DNA of 23,278 nt from Lachnospiraceae bacterium (lineage in GTDB: Bacteria; Bacillota_A; Clostridia; Lachnospirales; Lachnospiraceae), in assembly GCA_017652545.1 (NCBI GenBank), contig JAGCAV010000057.1:1-23278 (forward strand), written 5' to 3'. Shown piece after piece: positions 1 to 6,659 of this stretch. Each line of letters begins with the position of its first letter. Position 1 is the first letter of the stretch. Below the pieces are notes generated by a model. It saw only the letters and a list, made by a program, of their open reading frames with translations, had not been told where the DNA came from and did no database searches. The position numbers and the translations under genes were made by a program.

Positions 1-813
1 TATTCAGGGCGCTGCGTGATCCTGGCAGCCGGCTCCCGCGCCTGTCCGGAAACCGGGAGTGACGGGAGCGGTTATGATCTTGCCGCGCAGACCGGTCACA
101 CCGTTCTGGCAGCGGTTCCGTCACTGACAGCCGTGCAGAGCAGCCTGAGCGGACTGGAAAAAGCAGCCGGAAGCAGATGCCGGGCGGCTGTGACAGCGAT
201 CGGCCGGGAGAGCGGGGAACGGGTTTCGGATCTCGGACAGGTTCAGTGGAACAGGGACGGAATTTCCGGAATCGTTGTTTTTCAGGTATCGGGTTTTATC
301 GCCCGGCGGCTTCAGGACGGACGGGAGACAGACCTGTATCTTGATTTCCTCCCGGACCTGTCGGAAGAAGAAGCCGCATCCTTCCTGACCCGGCAGCTGC
401 AAAGAGGCTTTGCGGTTCCAGATCTGCTGAAGGGAATCATGCAGGAAAAACTGGCTGTACTGGTTGGAAAACAGTTTGAGAAGGCGCAGAAACAGGGCGG
501 AAGCCGGATGAACACAACGGCGCAGGCGTGCGGGGAGACCGCTGCGTATCTCGCCCGTTTCCTGAAAACCTTCCGGATACCCGTGACCGGTGTACGGGGT
601 TTTGATCAGGCGCAGGTGTGCAGGGGAGGCGTTGCGCTCTCGCAGATCGATCCGCTGACCATGGAGTCGGTTCTTGCCCCCGGGCTCTTCTTCGCGGGGG
701 AGATTCTGGATGCGGACGGTCCATGCGGAGGGTACAACCTCCAGTGGGCATGGTCAACAGGGTATGTGGCCGGAAGCAGCAGCGCACGGATGATCCGGGA
801 GCCGGGCCGCTGA
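1..813 (+). CDS. HI0933-type FAD flavoprotein (aminoacetone oxidase-like), 5' truncated
   Basis: The frame is open from the first base, so the gene begins before the window and only the C-terminal 270 residues are visible. They match the HI0933/YhiN flavoprotein family: an early VILAAGSRACPETGSDGSG stretch, equivalent to the family's ILATGG..P.TGSDG signature, then LGHTV-like and VPSL segments, and near the C-terminus GGYNLQWAWSTGYVAG, which closes the FAD site. Family members are cytosolic FAD proteins; the true substrate is unclear, although many are labelled aminoacetone oxidase or NAD(P)/FAD-dependent oxidoreductase. The N-terminal GxGxxG dinucleotide-binding motif must lie upstream. A GTG at 16 could be misread as a start, but it falls inside the conserved fold. 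The next gene starts 49 bases downstream, probably in the same operon. Confidence 0.88.
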   Translation, partial: YSGRCVILAAGSRACPETGSDGSGYDLAAQTGHTVLAAVPSLTAVQSSLSGLEKAAGSRCRAAVTAIGRESGERVSDLGQVQWNRDGISGIVVFQVSGFIARRLQDGRETDLYLDFLPDLSEEEAASFLTRQLQRGFAVPDLLKGIMQEKLAVLVGKQFEKAQKQGGSRMNTTAQACGETAAYLARFLKTFRIPVTGVRGFDQAQVCRGGVALSQIDPLTMESVLAPGLFFAGEILDADGPCGGYNLQWAWSTGYVAGSSSARMIREPGR

Positions 814-831
814 TCCTGTGCCCGGACCGGC

Positions 832-851
832 ACTTTCACAGACTTTCACAG
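832..851 (+). repeat. Exact tandem duplication of a 10-base unit
   Basis: ACTTTCACAG occurs twice head to tail, at 832-841 and 842-851, immediately before the ribosome binding site of the phosphoesterase gene. It is a small local duplication and no function is evident. Confidence 0.8.
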
Positions 852-862
852 AAAGGCATCTG

Positions 863-1378
863 ATGAACATGAATGACAGCATGAAGATCGTGGTGGTCAG
901 CGATACCCACGGATACAACGAACCTCTTAATCAGGTGATCGCGAGGGAATGGCCTTTCGATTACATGATCCACTGCGGCGATATCGAAGAAGACCCCGAA
1001 AGGCTTTATCTGGATCACAGGGTGGAGTTCGGCCTTCTGGTCGTGAAGGGAAACTGCGATACCTTCCTGAAACTGCCGGCGATGATCAGCAGGAAGTTTG
1101 GTTCCTGCTGCGTTATGGCCGTACACGGACATAATCACCATGTCAGGTCCGGCTGCCAGTACCTGCTTCAGAGTGCCCGGACAAACCATGCGGATGTGGT
1201 CCTGTATGGACATACACATGTGGCTGATGTCGAACAGTATGAGCGGCAGCATGTCCTGATCGTCAACCCGGGCAGCCTGACGCAGAACCGGCCTTTTGGG
1301 ACACCGGGCACATATGCTGTCCTGACGATTACGGGAGATGGACTGCCGGGCGCAAGGATCATTTCCCTGGAGGAATAG
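863..1378 (+). CDS. YfcE/MJ0936-type metallophosphoesterase
   Basis: A protein of 171 residues with the complete calcineurin-like metal-binding set: SDTHG (D14, H16), CGD (D40), GNCD (N64), VHGH (H88) and GHTH (H117, H119), followed by NPGS. Length and motif spacing fit the short YfcE/MJ0936 group, metal-dependent cytosolic phosphodiesterases whose natural substrates are mostly unknown. The start at 863 is preferred over an in-frame ATG at 818 because AGAAAGG lies a suitable distance before it and because homology begins at MKIVVVSDTHG. The stop is two bases before the next start, and that gene's GGAGGA site overlaps the last codons, so translational coupling is likely. Confidence 0.88.
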   Translation: MNMNDSMKIVVVSDTHGYNEPLNQVIAREWPFDYMIHCGDIEEDPERLYLDHRVEFGLLVVKGNCDTFLKLPAMISRKFGSCCVMAVHGHNHHVRSGCQYLLQSARTNHADVVLYGHTHVADVEQYERQHVLIVNPGSLTQNRPFGTPGTYAVLTITGDGLPGARIISLEE

Positions 1379-1380
1379 AC

Positions 1381-3156
1381 ATGCTCAGAGTCAGTCAGAT
1401 CCGGCTGAAGCCGGATCACACCCCGGAAGAGTTGAAGAACGCGATTGTCAGGAAGCTCCGGATCAGGGATGGTTCCAGACTGTCTTTCCGTATCGTGCGT
1501 CAGTCCATAGATGCCAGGAAGAAACCGGATATCTTCTACGTCTATACGGCGGATGTTGAGGCGGAGGGAGAGGCAAAGATCCTGAAGAGACTGGGACGGG
1601 ACAGGGATATTGTCCGGATGGAGGAAAAACCCTACCGCGCGCCGGAACACGGCTCCCTGATGATGCGGGAGCGCCCGGTCATCATCGGAAGCGGTCCCGC
1701 AGGGCTGTTCTGCGCCCTGCTGCTTGCCAGGGAGGGATACCGCCCGCTGGTGATCGAACGGGGGGAGATGGTCGAACAGCGCGTCGGGACGGTACAGAAG
1801 TTCTGGGACACCAATGAACTGAATACAGACAGCAACGTCCAGTTCGGCGAAGGCGGGGCGGGAACATTTTCCGACGGAAAGCTGAATACTTCCATCAAGG
1901 ATCCCGCGGGAAGGATCCGTTTTGTTCTGCAGACCTTTGTTGAGGCAGGCGCCGATGAGGATATTCTCTACAGCTATAAACCGCATATCGGGACGGACAG
2001 ACTGCGGGGCGTGATCGCCGGCATAAGAGGAGAGATCATATCTCTGGGCGGAACCTTCCTGTTTGGCCATCGTCTGGAGGAGCTGAGCATCAGGGATGAG
2101 ATGCCTGCAGCCGCAGCGGAAAAGGAGGCGCCTTTCACAAATGACCGGGCAGATGTTTCGCGGTACTGCCTGTCCGTCCGGGATCTTTCGGCAGGCGCTA
2201 TGATCAGGATCCGGACGGATACAGTGGTACTGGCTCTGGGACACAGCGCCAGGGACACGTTCGGGATGCTGCTGGATAAGGGCATGTATATGGAACCCAA
2301 GGCCTTCGCGGTGGGGGTGAGGGTCCAGCACCCGCAGCGGATCGTCGATGAAGCCATGTACGGGAAGGACTGCCCGTTCGCGATGCCGCCTTCTCCGTAT
2401 AAACTGACCTGCCAGCTTGAGGCGGGGGGCGTCTATTCGTTCTGCATGTGCCCGGGCGGCTGGGTGGTCAATGCCTCTTCCGAACCCGGCATGATCGCAG
2501 TGAACGGCATGAGCCTGCGCGACAGAGACAGCGGAAACGCAAACGCCGCGATCGTCATGACGGTACGGCCGGACCAGTATGTCAGATACATGAACGAGTG
2601 GGGGGACGGAAACGGCGTCTGTTCCGAAACGGATATTCATCCGCTGGCCGGAATGCATTTTACCCGCATGCTCGAGAGACGGGCCTGGAAAGCCGGAGAT
2701 GGCTGTATTCCGGCGGAACGGTTCTCCGATTTCTGCATGCGGAAGGAGAGTGGAAAGACAGCGGAAACCGGGAGCAAAGACAGGACCATCGGGGAGCAGC
2801 CGGCGTTTCAGCCATGTATAAAAGGGAAATATGTTCCTGCGGACGTCCGCTCGATCTTCCCGGAGGAGATCGGTGACGCGCTGGAGGAAGGAATCAGGCG
2901 CTTTGACCGTGTGATTCCGGGCTTTGCCTCCGGGGATACGCTGCTGTGCGCGCCGGAGAGCCGCACCTCCTCACCGGTGAGGATCAGCCGGGATCCGGAC
3001 AGCCTGGAATCGGTGACGCATCCGGGGGTCTATCCCTGCGGCGAAGGCGCCGGATATGCAGGCGGCATCACATCCGCCGCAGTGGACGGAATGCGGGTGG
3101 CTGAAGCCCTTATCAGGAAATATAAAATTCCTCTTAATCCGGAAGGATTGAATTGA
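1381..3156 (+). CDS. Uncharacterised FAD-dependent dehydrogenase (COG2509 type)
   Basis: A protein of 591 residues. The first ~95 residues form a small domain found ahead of the Rossmann fold in this family. A dinucleotide-binding motif VIIGSGPAG lies at about 100-108, ending its beta strand in an acidic VIERG. Next come the conserved FGEGGAGTFSDGKL block and, near the C-terminus, YPCGEGAGYAGGITSAAVDG, which is typical of FAD closure in this group. It is probably a cytosolic flavoenzyme; no substrate is established for the family. GGAGGA at 1369-1374 fixes the start. The region around residues 440-490 is weakly conserved and polar. The stop codon overlaps the -35 box of the next promoter, so this probably ends the first operon. 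Confidence 0.85.
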   Translation: MLRVSQIRLKPDHTPEELKNAIVRKLRIRDGSRLSFRIVRQSIDARKKPDIFYVYTADVEAEGEAKILKRLGRDRDIVRMEEKPYRAPEHGSLMMRERPVIIGSGPAGLFCALLLAREGYRPLVIERGEMVEQRVGTVQKFWDTNELNTDSNVQFGEGGAGTFSDGKLNTSIKDPAGRIRFVLQTFVEAGADEDILYSYKPHIGTDRLRGVIAGIRGEIISLGGTFLFGHRLEELSIRDEMPAAAAEKEAPFTNDRADVSRYCLSVRDLSAGAMIRIRTDTVVLALGHSARDTFGMLLDKGMYMEPKAFAVGVRVQHPQRIVDEAMYGKDCPFAMPPSPYKLTCQLEAGGVYSFCMCPGGWVVNASSEPGMIAVNGMSLRDRDSGNANAAIVMTVRPDQYVRYMNEWGDGNGVCSETDIHPLAGMHFTRMLERRAWKAGDGCIPAERFSDFCMRKESGKTAETGSKDRTIGEQPAFQPCIKGKYVPADVRSIFPEEIGDALEEGIRRFDRVIPGFASGDTLLCAPESRTSSPVRISRDPDSLESVTHPGVYPCGEGAGYAGGITSAAVDGMRVAEALIRKYKIPLNPEGLN

Positions 3157-3181
3157 CTTTACCCTTCAATAATGAAATAAT
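3153..3181 (+). promoter_or_regulatory. Sigma-A-type promoter for the radC-mre cluster
   Basis: TTGACT at 3153-3158 and AATAAT at 3176-3181 are separated by 17 bases, each one mismatch from consensus. The -35 box overlaps the stop codon of the preceding gene. The predicted start near 3188 leaves a leader of about 30 bases before radC. No terminator is visible before it. Confidence 0.7.
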
Positions 3182-3217
3182 ATCTGAAAGGTCGGGCGAG
3201 AGAACAGCAAAATACCG

Positions 3218-3913
3218 ATGAACGAAACATATCGCATCATGAAGGAACGGCCGGCGGAAGAACAGCCGTATGAACTCTGTGAGAAATACGGTCCCGGAAT
3301 CCTTTCGGATTCCCAGCTTCTGGCGGTCATGATCAGAAGCGGGTCACCCGGCGAGACAGCAATGGATCTGGCCGGCCGCATTCTGTACAGGAGCGGGTTT
3401 CACGGCCTGGAAGGGCTGTACCATCTGTCCATGCAGGAACTGAGGGAGATCCGGGGCGTGGGCAGGGTGAAGGCCATCCAGCTTAAGTGTATCGGCGAAC
3501 TGGCCAGGAGGATCTGGTCGCAGCGGCAGGGAGCCAGGAAGATCTTTGATGATCCGCGGTCCATCGCAGACCACTATATGGAGTATATGCGGCATCTGGA
3601 TCAGGAGATCGTGATGCTTCTCATGCTGGATACCCGGAATGCCTTTATCGACGATACGGTCATCTCACAGGGTACCGTCAGCGCTTCGATCCTCTCACCC
3701 AGGGAAGTGTTCATTAAAGCTGTTGCCGCAAGGGCGGTGAAGATCGTCCTGCTGCACAATCACCCGAGCGGGGATCCGACGCCTTCCGGGGAAGATGTGA
3801 ACGTGACAGGACAGATCAGGGCAGCCGGTGAACTGCTCCATATTCAGCTTGTGGATCACATTGTGATCGGTGACGGCGTGTTTTTCAGCTTTCGCCAGGA
3901 GGGCCTGCTGTGA
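3218..3913 (+). CDS. radC: RadC/YsnA family JAB-domain protein
   Basis: A protein of 231 residues with typical RadC architecture: an N-terminal segment (ERPAEE...LSDSQLLAVMIRSG), a helix-hairpin-helix around 68-92 (LREIRGVGRVKAIQL), and a C-terminal JAB/MPN metalloprotease-like domain with HNHPSGDPTPS at 180-190 and D193, giving the H-x-H-x10-D zinc motif. The function is uncertain; the original DNA repair assignment in E. coli was withdrawn. In Bacillota radC commonly sits just before mreB, as here. The ribosome binding site is weak, and an ATG seven codons later (3239) is an alternative start. The histidine usual before PREVF in many homologues is a serine here (S160). Confidence 0.93.
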   Translation: MNETYRIMKERPAEEQPYELCEKYGPGILSDSQLLAVMIRSGSPGETAMDLAGRILYRSGFHGLEGLYHLSMQELREIRGVGRVKAIQLKCIGELARRIWSQRQGARKIFDDPRSIADHYMEYMRHLDQEIVMLLMLDTRNAFIDDTVISQGTVSASILSPREVFIKAVAARAVKIVLLHNHPSGDPTPSGEDVNVTGQIRAAGELLHIQLVDHIVIGDGVFFSFRQEGLL

Positions 3914-3947
3914 ATGTGATGCAGCGGAAGGCTGACCTGTGAATATC

Positions 3948-3963
3948 GTATAAGGGGTTATAC
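3948..3963. promoter_or_regulatory. Perfect 6-bp dyad upstream of mreB
   Basis: GTATAA and TTATAC are separated by GGGG, a perfect inverted repeat ending six bases before the mreB Shine-Dalgarno sequence. It could be an operator or a small leader hairpin. The TATACT that overlaps its right arm lacks a well-placed -35 box. Confidence 0.35.
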
Positions 3964-3979
3964 TGAACAGGGGAGATAA

Positions 3980-4984
3980 ATGATTTTTCCGTCTTTGTAC
4001 GGTGTCGATCTGGGAACCGACACCATTAAGCTGCGGGACAAGACCGGACAGAAGTTCATGTACAGCAAAAACATGATCGCGGTCCGGAAAGGCGGGCAGG
4101 TGCTTGCGATCGGAGATCCCGCATATGAAATGTATGAAAAAAACCCTGTTGATGTGGATGTTTCCTGTCCGATGGTCAACGGGGTCATTGCCAGCGCCAC
4201 CAACATGGAGCTGGTGCTTTCGTATACCCTGAGAACCTTTTCAAGCTTTGCCAGGAAGTCTCAGGGTCTTTGTCTTGCGGTTCCCGCAAATGTCACACCG
4301 GTTGAGCAGAGGGCCTTTTTCAATGTGCTCAGCACCAGCCGCCAGACCAGCCGTGTCCGGCTGATCGAAAAGGGGATCGCGGATGCGGTGAGCATCGGGC
4401 TGGATGTCTTATCCTCATCAGGCCATATGATCGTCAACATCGGAGGGGATACCACCGAGATCTCCGTGATCTGCGGCGGGAAGGTGATCCTGGGGCAGAC
4501 GCTCAAGATGGGCGGAAACAAGCTTGATCAGGATATCACCACCATGGTGCGCAGAAAGTTCAACATCAACATCGGACATAAGAGTGCGGAACGGCTGAAG
4601 AACAACCTGGCATTCATGATCAACGGGCCCAGGCTGGAACAGAAAGTCTTCGGCATCCATACCCTTTCAGGCCTTCCCAAATCCGACATGATTCCGTCAC
4701 TCGCCGTGAGTGTTTCCATCATTGAGACGATCGACCATATCATCAGCTGTGTCAGGGAAGTGTACGACCGGGTGCCCCCTCAGATCAGAAAGGATATTGC
4801 GGCGGAAGGGATCTTCCTGACCGGCGGGGTCTCCATGATCCTGAACCTCCCGATCTATATCCAGAAGGAGATCGGACTCCCGATCTACCATCTTCAGGAC
4901 CCCAGAAACAGCACGATCCGGGGAATACTGGAGATCATCAACAATAAGGAACTCCTGCATCTGACGCACAAGGCAACGCTGTGA
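3980..4984 (+). CDS. mreB: Divergent MreB-type actin homologue
   Basis: A protein of 334 residues with the actin/Hsp70 ATPase fold: phosphate-1 loop GVDLGTDTIKL at 8-18, a PMVNGVI segment at 64-70, phosphate-2 loop VNIGGDTTEISV at about 152-163, and an adenosine-type FLTGGVSMI near residues 280-288. MreB forms membrane filaments that organise the elongation machinery. It is clearly more diverged than classical MreB: the usual DIGGGTTE reads NIGGDTTE, with Asn153 in place of the Asp, and the IEEPMAAAIG block reads IEKGIADAVS. AGGGGAG at 3969-3975 sets the start. Position ahead of mreC-mreD supports the name. As I recall, similar diverged copies occur at this locus in other Lachnospiraceae, so a second classical MreB may exist elsewhere. 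Confidence 0.88.
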   Translation: MIFPSLYGVDLGTDTIKLRDKTGQKFMYSKNMIAVRKGGQVLAIGDPAYEMYEKNPVDVDVSCPMVNGVIASATNMELVLSYTLRTFSSFARKSQGLCLAVPANVTPVEQRAFFNVLSTSRQTSRVRLIEKGIADAVSIGLDVLSSSGHMIVNIGGDTTEISVICGGKVILGQTLKMGGNKLDQDITTMVRRKFNINIGHKSAERLKNNLAFMINGPRLEQKVFGIHTLSGLPKSDMIPSLAVSVSIIETIDHIISCVREVYDRVPPQIRKDIAAEGIFLTGGVSMILNLPIYIQKEIGLPIYHLQDPRNSTIRGILEIINNKELLHLTHKATL

Positions 4985-4989
4985 TGACA

Positions 4990-5085
4990 GAGTTGAGAGT
5001 GGAGAGTTGGGAGTGGAGTTGAGTGTGAAGAGTTGAGAGTTGAGAGCTGAGAGCTGAGAGTGAAGAGGTGAGCGTGGAGCGGATG
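4990..5085 (+). repeat. Degenerate heptamer array, consensus GAGTTGA
   Basis: Around a dozen 7-base units run in phase between mreB and mreC: GAGTTGA, GAGTGGA, GAGTTGG, GAGTGGA, a slipped segment at 5018-5029, then GAGTTGA twice, GAGCTGA twice, GAGTGAA, GAGGTGA and decaying units. The plus strand is almost purely purine plus T. It fills most of the 140-base gap. Related sequence occurs at 9550-9583 and 17410-17471. Confidence 0.85.
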
Positions 5086-5124
5086 CTTCACTGAGAGATA
5101 TATATTTTCAGGTAGACGAACGGT

Positions 5125-6042
5125 ATGAGAAGAAAACAGCATGACAAAGCAACCAGCAGAACGCTGATTATGATTTTGAGCCTGATCTGTCTGGCACTGA
5201 TCGGGGCATCCCTGCTCGACCCGGCTGTGACAGGACCTGTCCATACACTGGCCGGGTTTGTGGTCACGCCTGTGGCAAAGGGTATCGACTCGTTTGGCAG
5301 GATCATCTCCAACCTTTCGGAGAACCTGACAGACTCGGCAACGATCCGGAGCGAAAATGAAAGCCTGAAAGCGCAGGTCGATACTTTGACGGCCGAGAAC
5401 TCACAGCTGCTTCTGGACAGGGAGGAGCTTGAAAGACTGCGTGAGCTTCACGGGCTGGCAGAGGAATACGCGGATTACCCGACGATCGGCGCGCATGTGA
5501 TCTCAAAGGATTCCGGAAACTGGTTTTCCACCTTTACCATTGACAAGGGCAGGAACGACGGAGTCCAGGTGAACTGCAATGTGATCGGGCAGGCCGGCCT
5601 TGTCGGAATCGTTACCCAGACCGGGCCCGACTGGGCGATCGTGCGTTCCATCATCGACGACAACAGCAATGTCAGCGCCATGGTCTCCACGACATCCGAT
5701 ACCTGCATCATTGCCGGGAACCTGGAGCTGATCGATCAGGGATCCTTAAGCCTGGTCAAGCTGCGGGATGACACGAACCATGTCCATGTGGGTGATAAGG
5801 TCGTGACTTCCAATATCAGCGAAAAGTTTCTCCCGGGCATTCTGATCGGGTATATCAGTGAGCTGGGGAACGATGCCAACAACCTGACCAAATCCGGTCA
5901 GATCACGCCTGTCGTCGATTTCAGGCACATTCAGGAAGTTCTGGTCATCACGGAGCTCAAGCGTTACATAGCCAGCCCGGAGGGCGGTTCTGCGCAGGCG
6001 CCGGTCAACGATGTGGATACGGCGGAAGGAGAGACAGAGTAA
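5125..6042 (+). CDS. mreC: Rod shape-determining protein MreC
   Basis: A protein of 305 residues with the MreC layout: a short basic cytosolic N-terminus (MRRKQHDK), one membrane segment at about 13-31, a coiled coil at about 62-112 (the IRSENESLKAQVDTLTAEN region), and an extracytoplasmic beta-rich domain from about 118 containing VISKDSGNWFSTFTIDKG and GLVGIV, both family signatures. MreC bridges MreB and MreD with PBP2 and RodA at the cell surface. The last ~25 residues are polar and look disordered. AGGTAG at 5110-5115 is the likely binding site. mreD begins two bases after the stop. Confidence 0.93.
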   Translation: MRRKQHDKATSRTLIMILSLICLALIGASLLDPAVTGPVHTLAGFVVTPVAKGIDSFGRIISNLSENLTDSATIRSENESLKAQVDTLTAENSQLLLDREELERLRELHGLAEEYADYPTIGAHVISKDSGNWFSTFTIDKGRNDGVQVNCNVIGQAGLVGIVTQTGPDWAIVRSIIDDNSNVSAMVSTTSDTCIIAGNLELIDQGSLSLVKLRDDTNHVHVGDKVVTSNISEKFLPGILIGYISELGNDANNLTKSGQITPVVDFRHIQEVLVITELKRYIASPEGGSAQAPVNDVDTAEGETE

Positions 6043-6044
6043 CC

Positions 6045-6563
6045 ATGATCAGGAAAATATGCATGGGCATTCTCATCATTGTGACGGCCCTGGTTCAGTG
6101 CCTGCTCTTTCAGGTCTTTGAGATCGCCTCGATCAAACCCAACCTGCTTCTGATTCTTACGGTCTCCTTCGGGCTTATGCGGGGACGTACGAGCGGGCTT
6201 CTGACGGGCTTTTTCTCCGGCCTTGCACTGGATGTCATGTTCCCGGGACAGCTTGGTATGCAGGCGCTGATCTACATGTGGATCGGGTATCTTTCCGGTT
6301 ACTGCTACCGGATCTTTTATGATGATGATATCAAGACGCCGCTGATGCTTGTCACGCTCGGGGATCTGGCCTATGGTCTGTATATCTATATCGGGACATT
6401 CCTGATGAGAGGAAGGACCGGGTTCTTTTTCTACCTGAACCGGATCATTATCCCGGAACTGCTTTATACGATCATGATGACGATCCTGCTGTACCGTCCG
6501 TTTCACTGGCTGAACAAGCTGATCAGCAGGACAGACAAGAGGAGTATAGACAGTCTCGTATGA
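6045..6563 (+). CDS. mreD: Rod shape-determining protein MreD
   Basis: A very hydrophobic protein of 172 residues with about five membrane segments. The conserved MreD pattern is visible in PNLLLILTVSFGLMRG followed by GFFSGLALDVMFPGQLGMQ. It is an integral membrane partner of MreC in the elongasome. The start is two bases past the mreC stop, with AAGGAG inside the end of mreC, a tightly coupled pair. No unusual features. Confidence 0.92.
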   Translation: MIRKICMGILIIVTALVQCLLFQVFEIASIKPNLLLILTVSFGLMRGRTSGLLTGFFSGLALDVMFPGQLGMQALIYMWIGYLSGYCYRIFYDDDIKTPLMLVTLGDLAYGLYIYIGTFLMRGRTGFFFYLNRIIIPELLYTIMMTILLYRPFHWLNKLISRTDKRSIDSLV

Positions 6564-6589
6564 AAAAGCAGTGAGCCGGAGTCATAGAA

Positions 6590-6625
6590 CGGCCGGGCCT
6601 GCCCGGGCCGGGATATGTCCCTGGC
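6590..6625 (+). other. GC-rich hairpins in the mrdA leader
   Basis: CGGCCGGGC at 6590-6598 can pair with GCCCGGGCCG at 6601-6610, with one bulged G and a very tight loop. A second small hairpin, GGGA-TATG-TCCC, follows at about 6610-6621. There is no U tract, so this is not a classical terminator. It could slow ribosomes or protect mRNA between mreD and the PBP2 gene. Confidence 0.4.
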
Positions 6626-6659
6626 GAACGCTTAATCAGATACAGGAACATGGAAGAGC

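Noticed and set aside
818..862. Earlier ATG start for the phosphoesterase.
   Set aside because: No ribosome binding site, non-conserved residues, and a better site precedes 863.
1168..2658. A 496-codon open frame on the minus strand.
   Set aside because: It lies antisense to the phosphoesterase and FAD enzyme genes, which have clear motifs; it shows no family pattern and is rich in His, Arg and Pro, as expected for a shadow of a GC-rich gene.
4990..5085. CRISPR array.
   Set aside because: Units are 7 bases, contiguous and degenerate, with no unique spacers and no cas genes nearby.
4985..5124. Small protein encoded opposite the repeat between mreB and mreC.
   Set aside because: The minus-strand frame encodes a low-complexity Ser/Leu/Thr repeat created by the heptamers.
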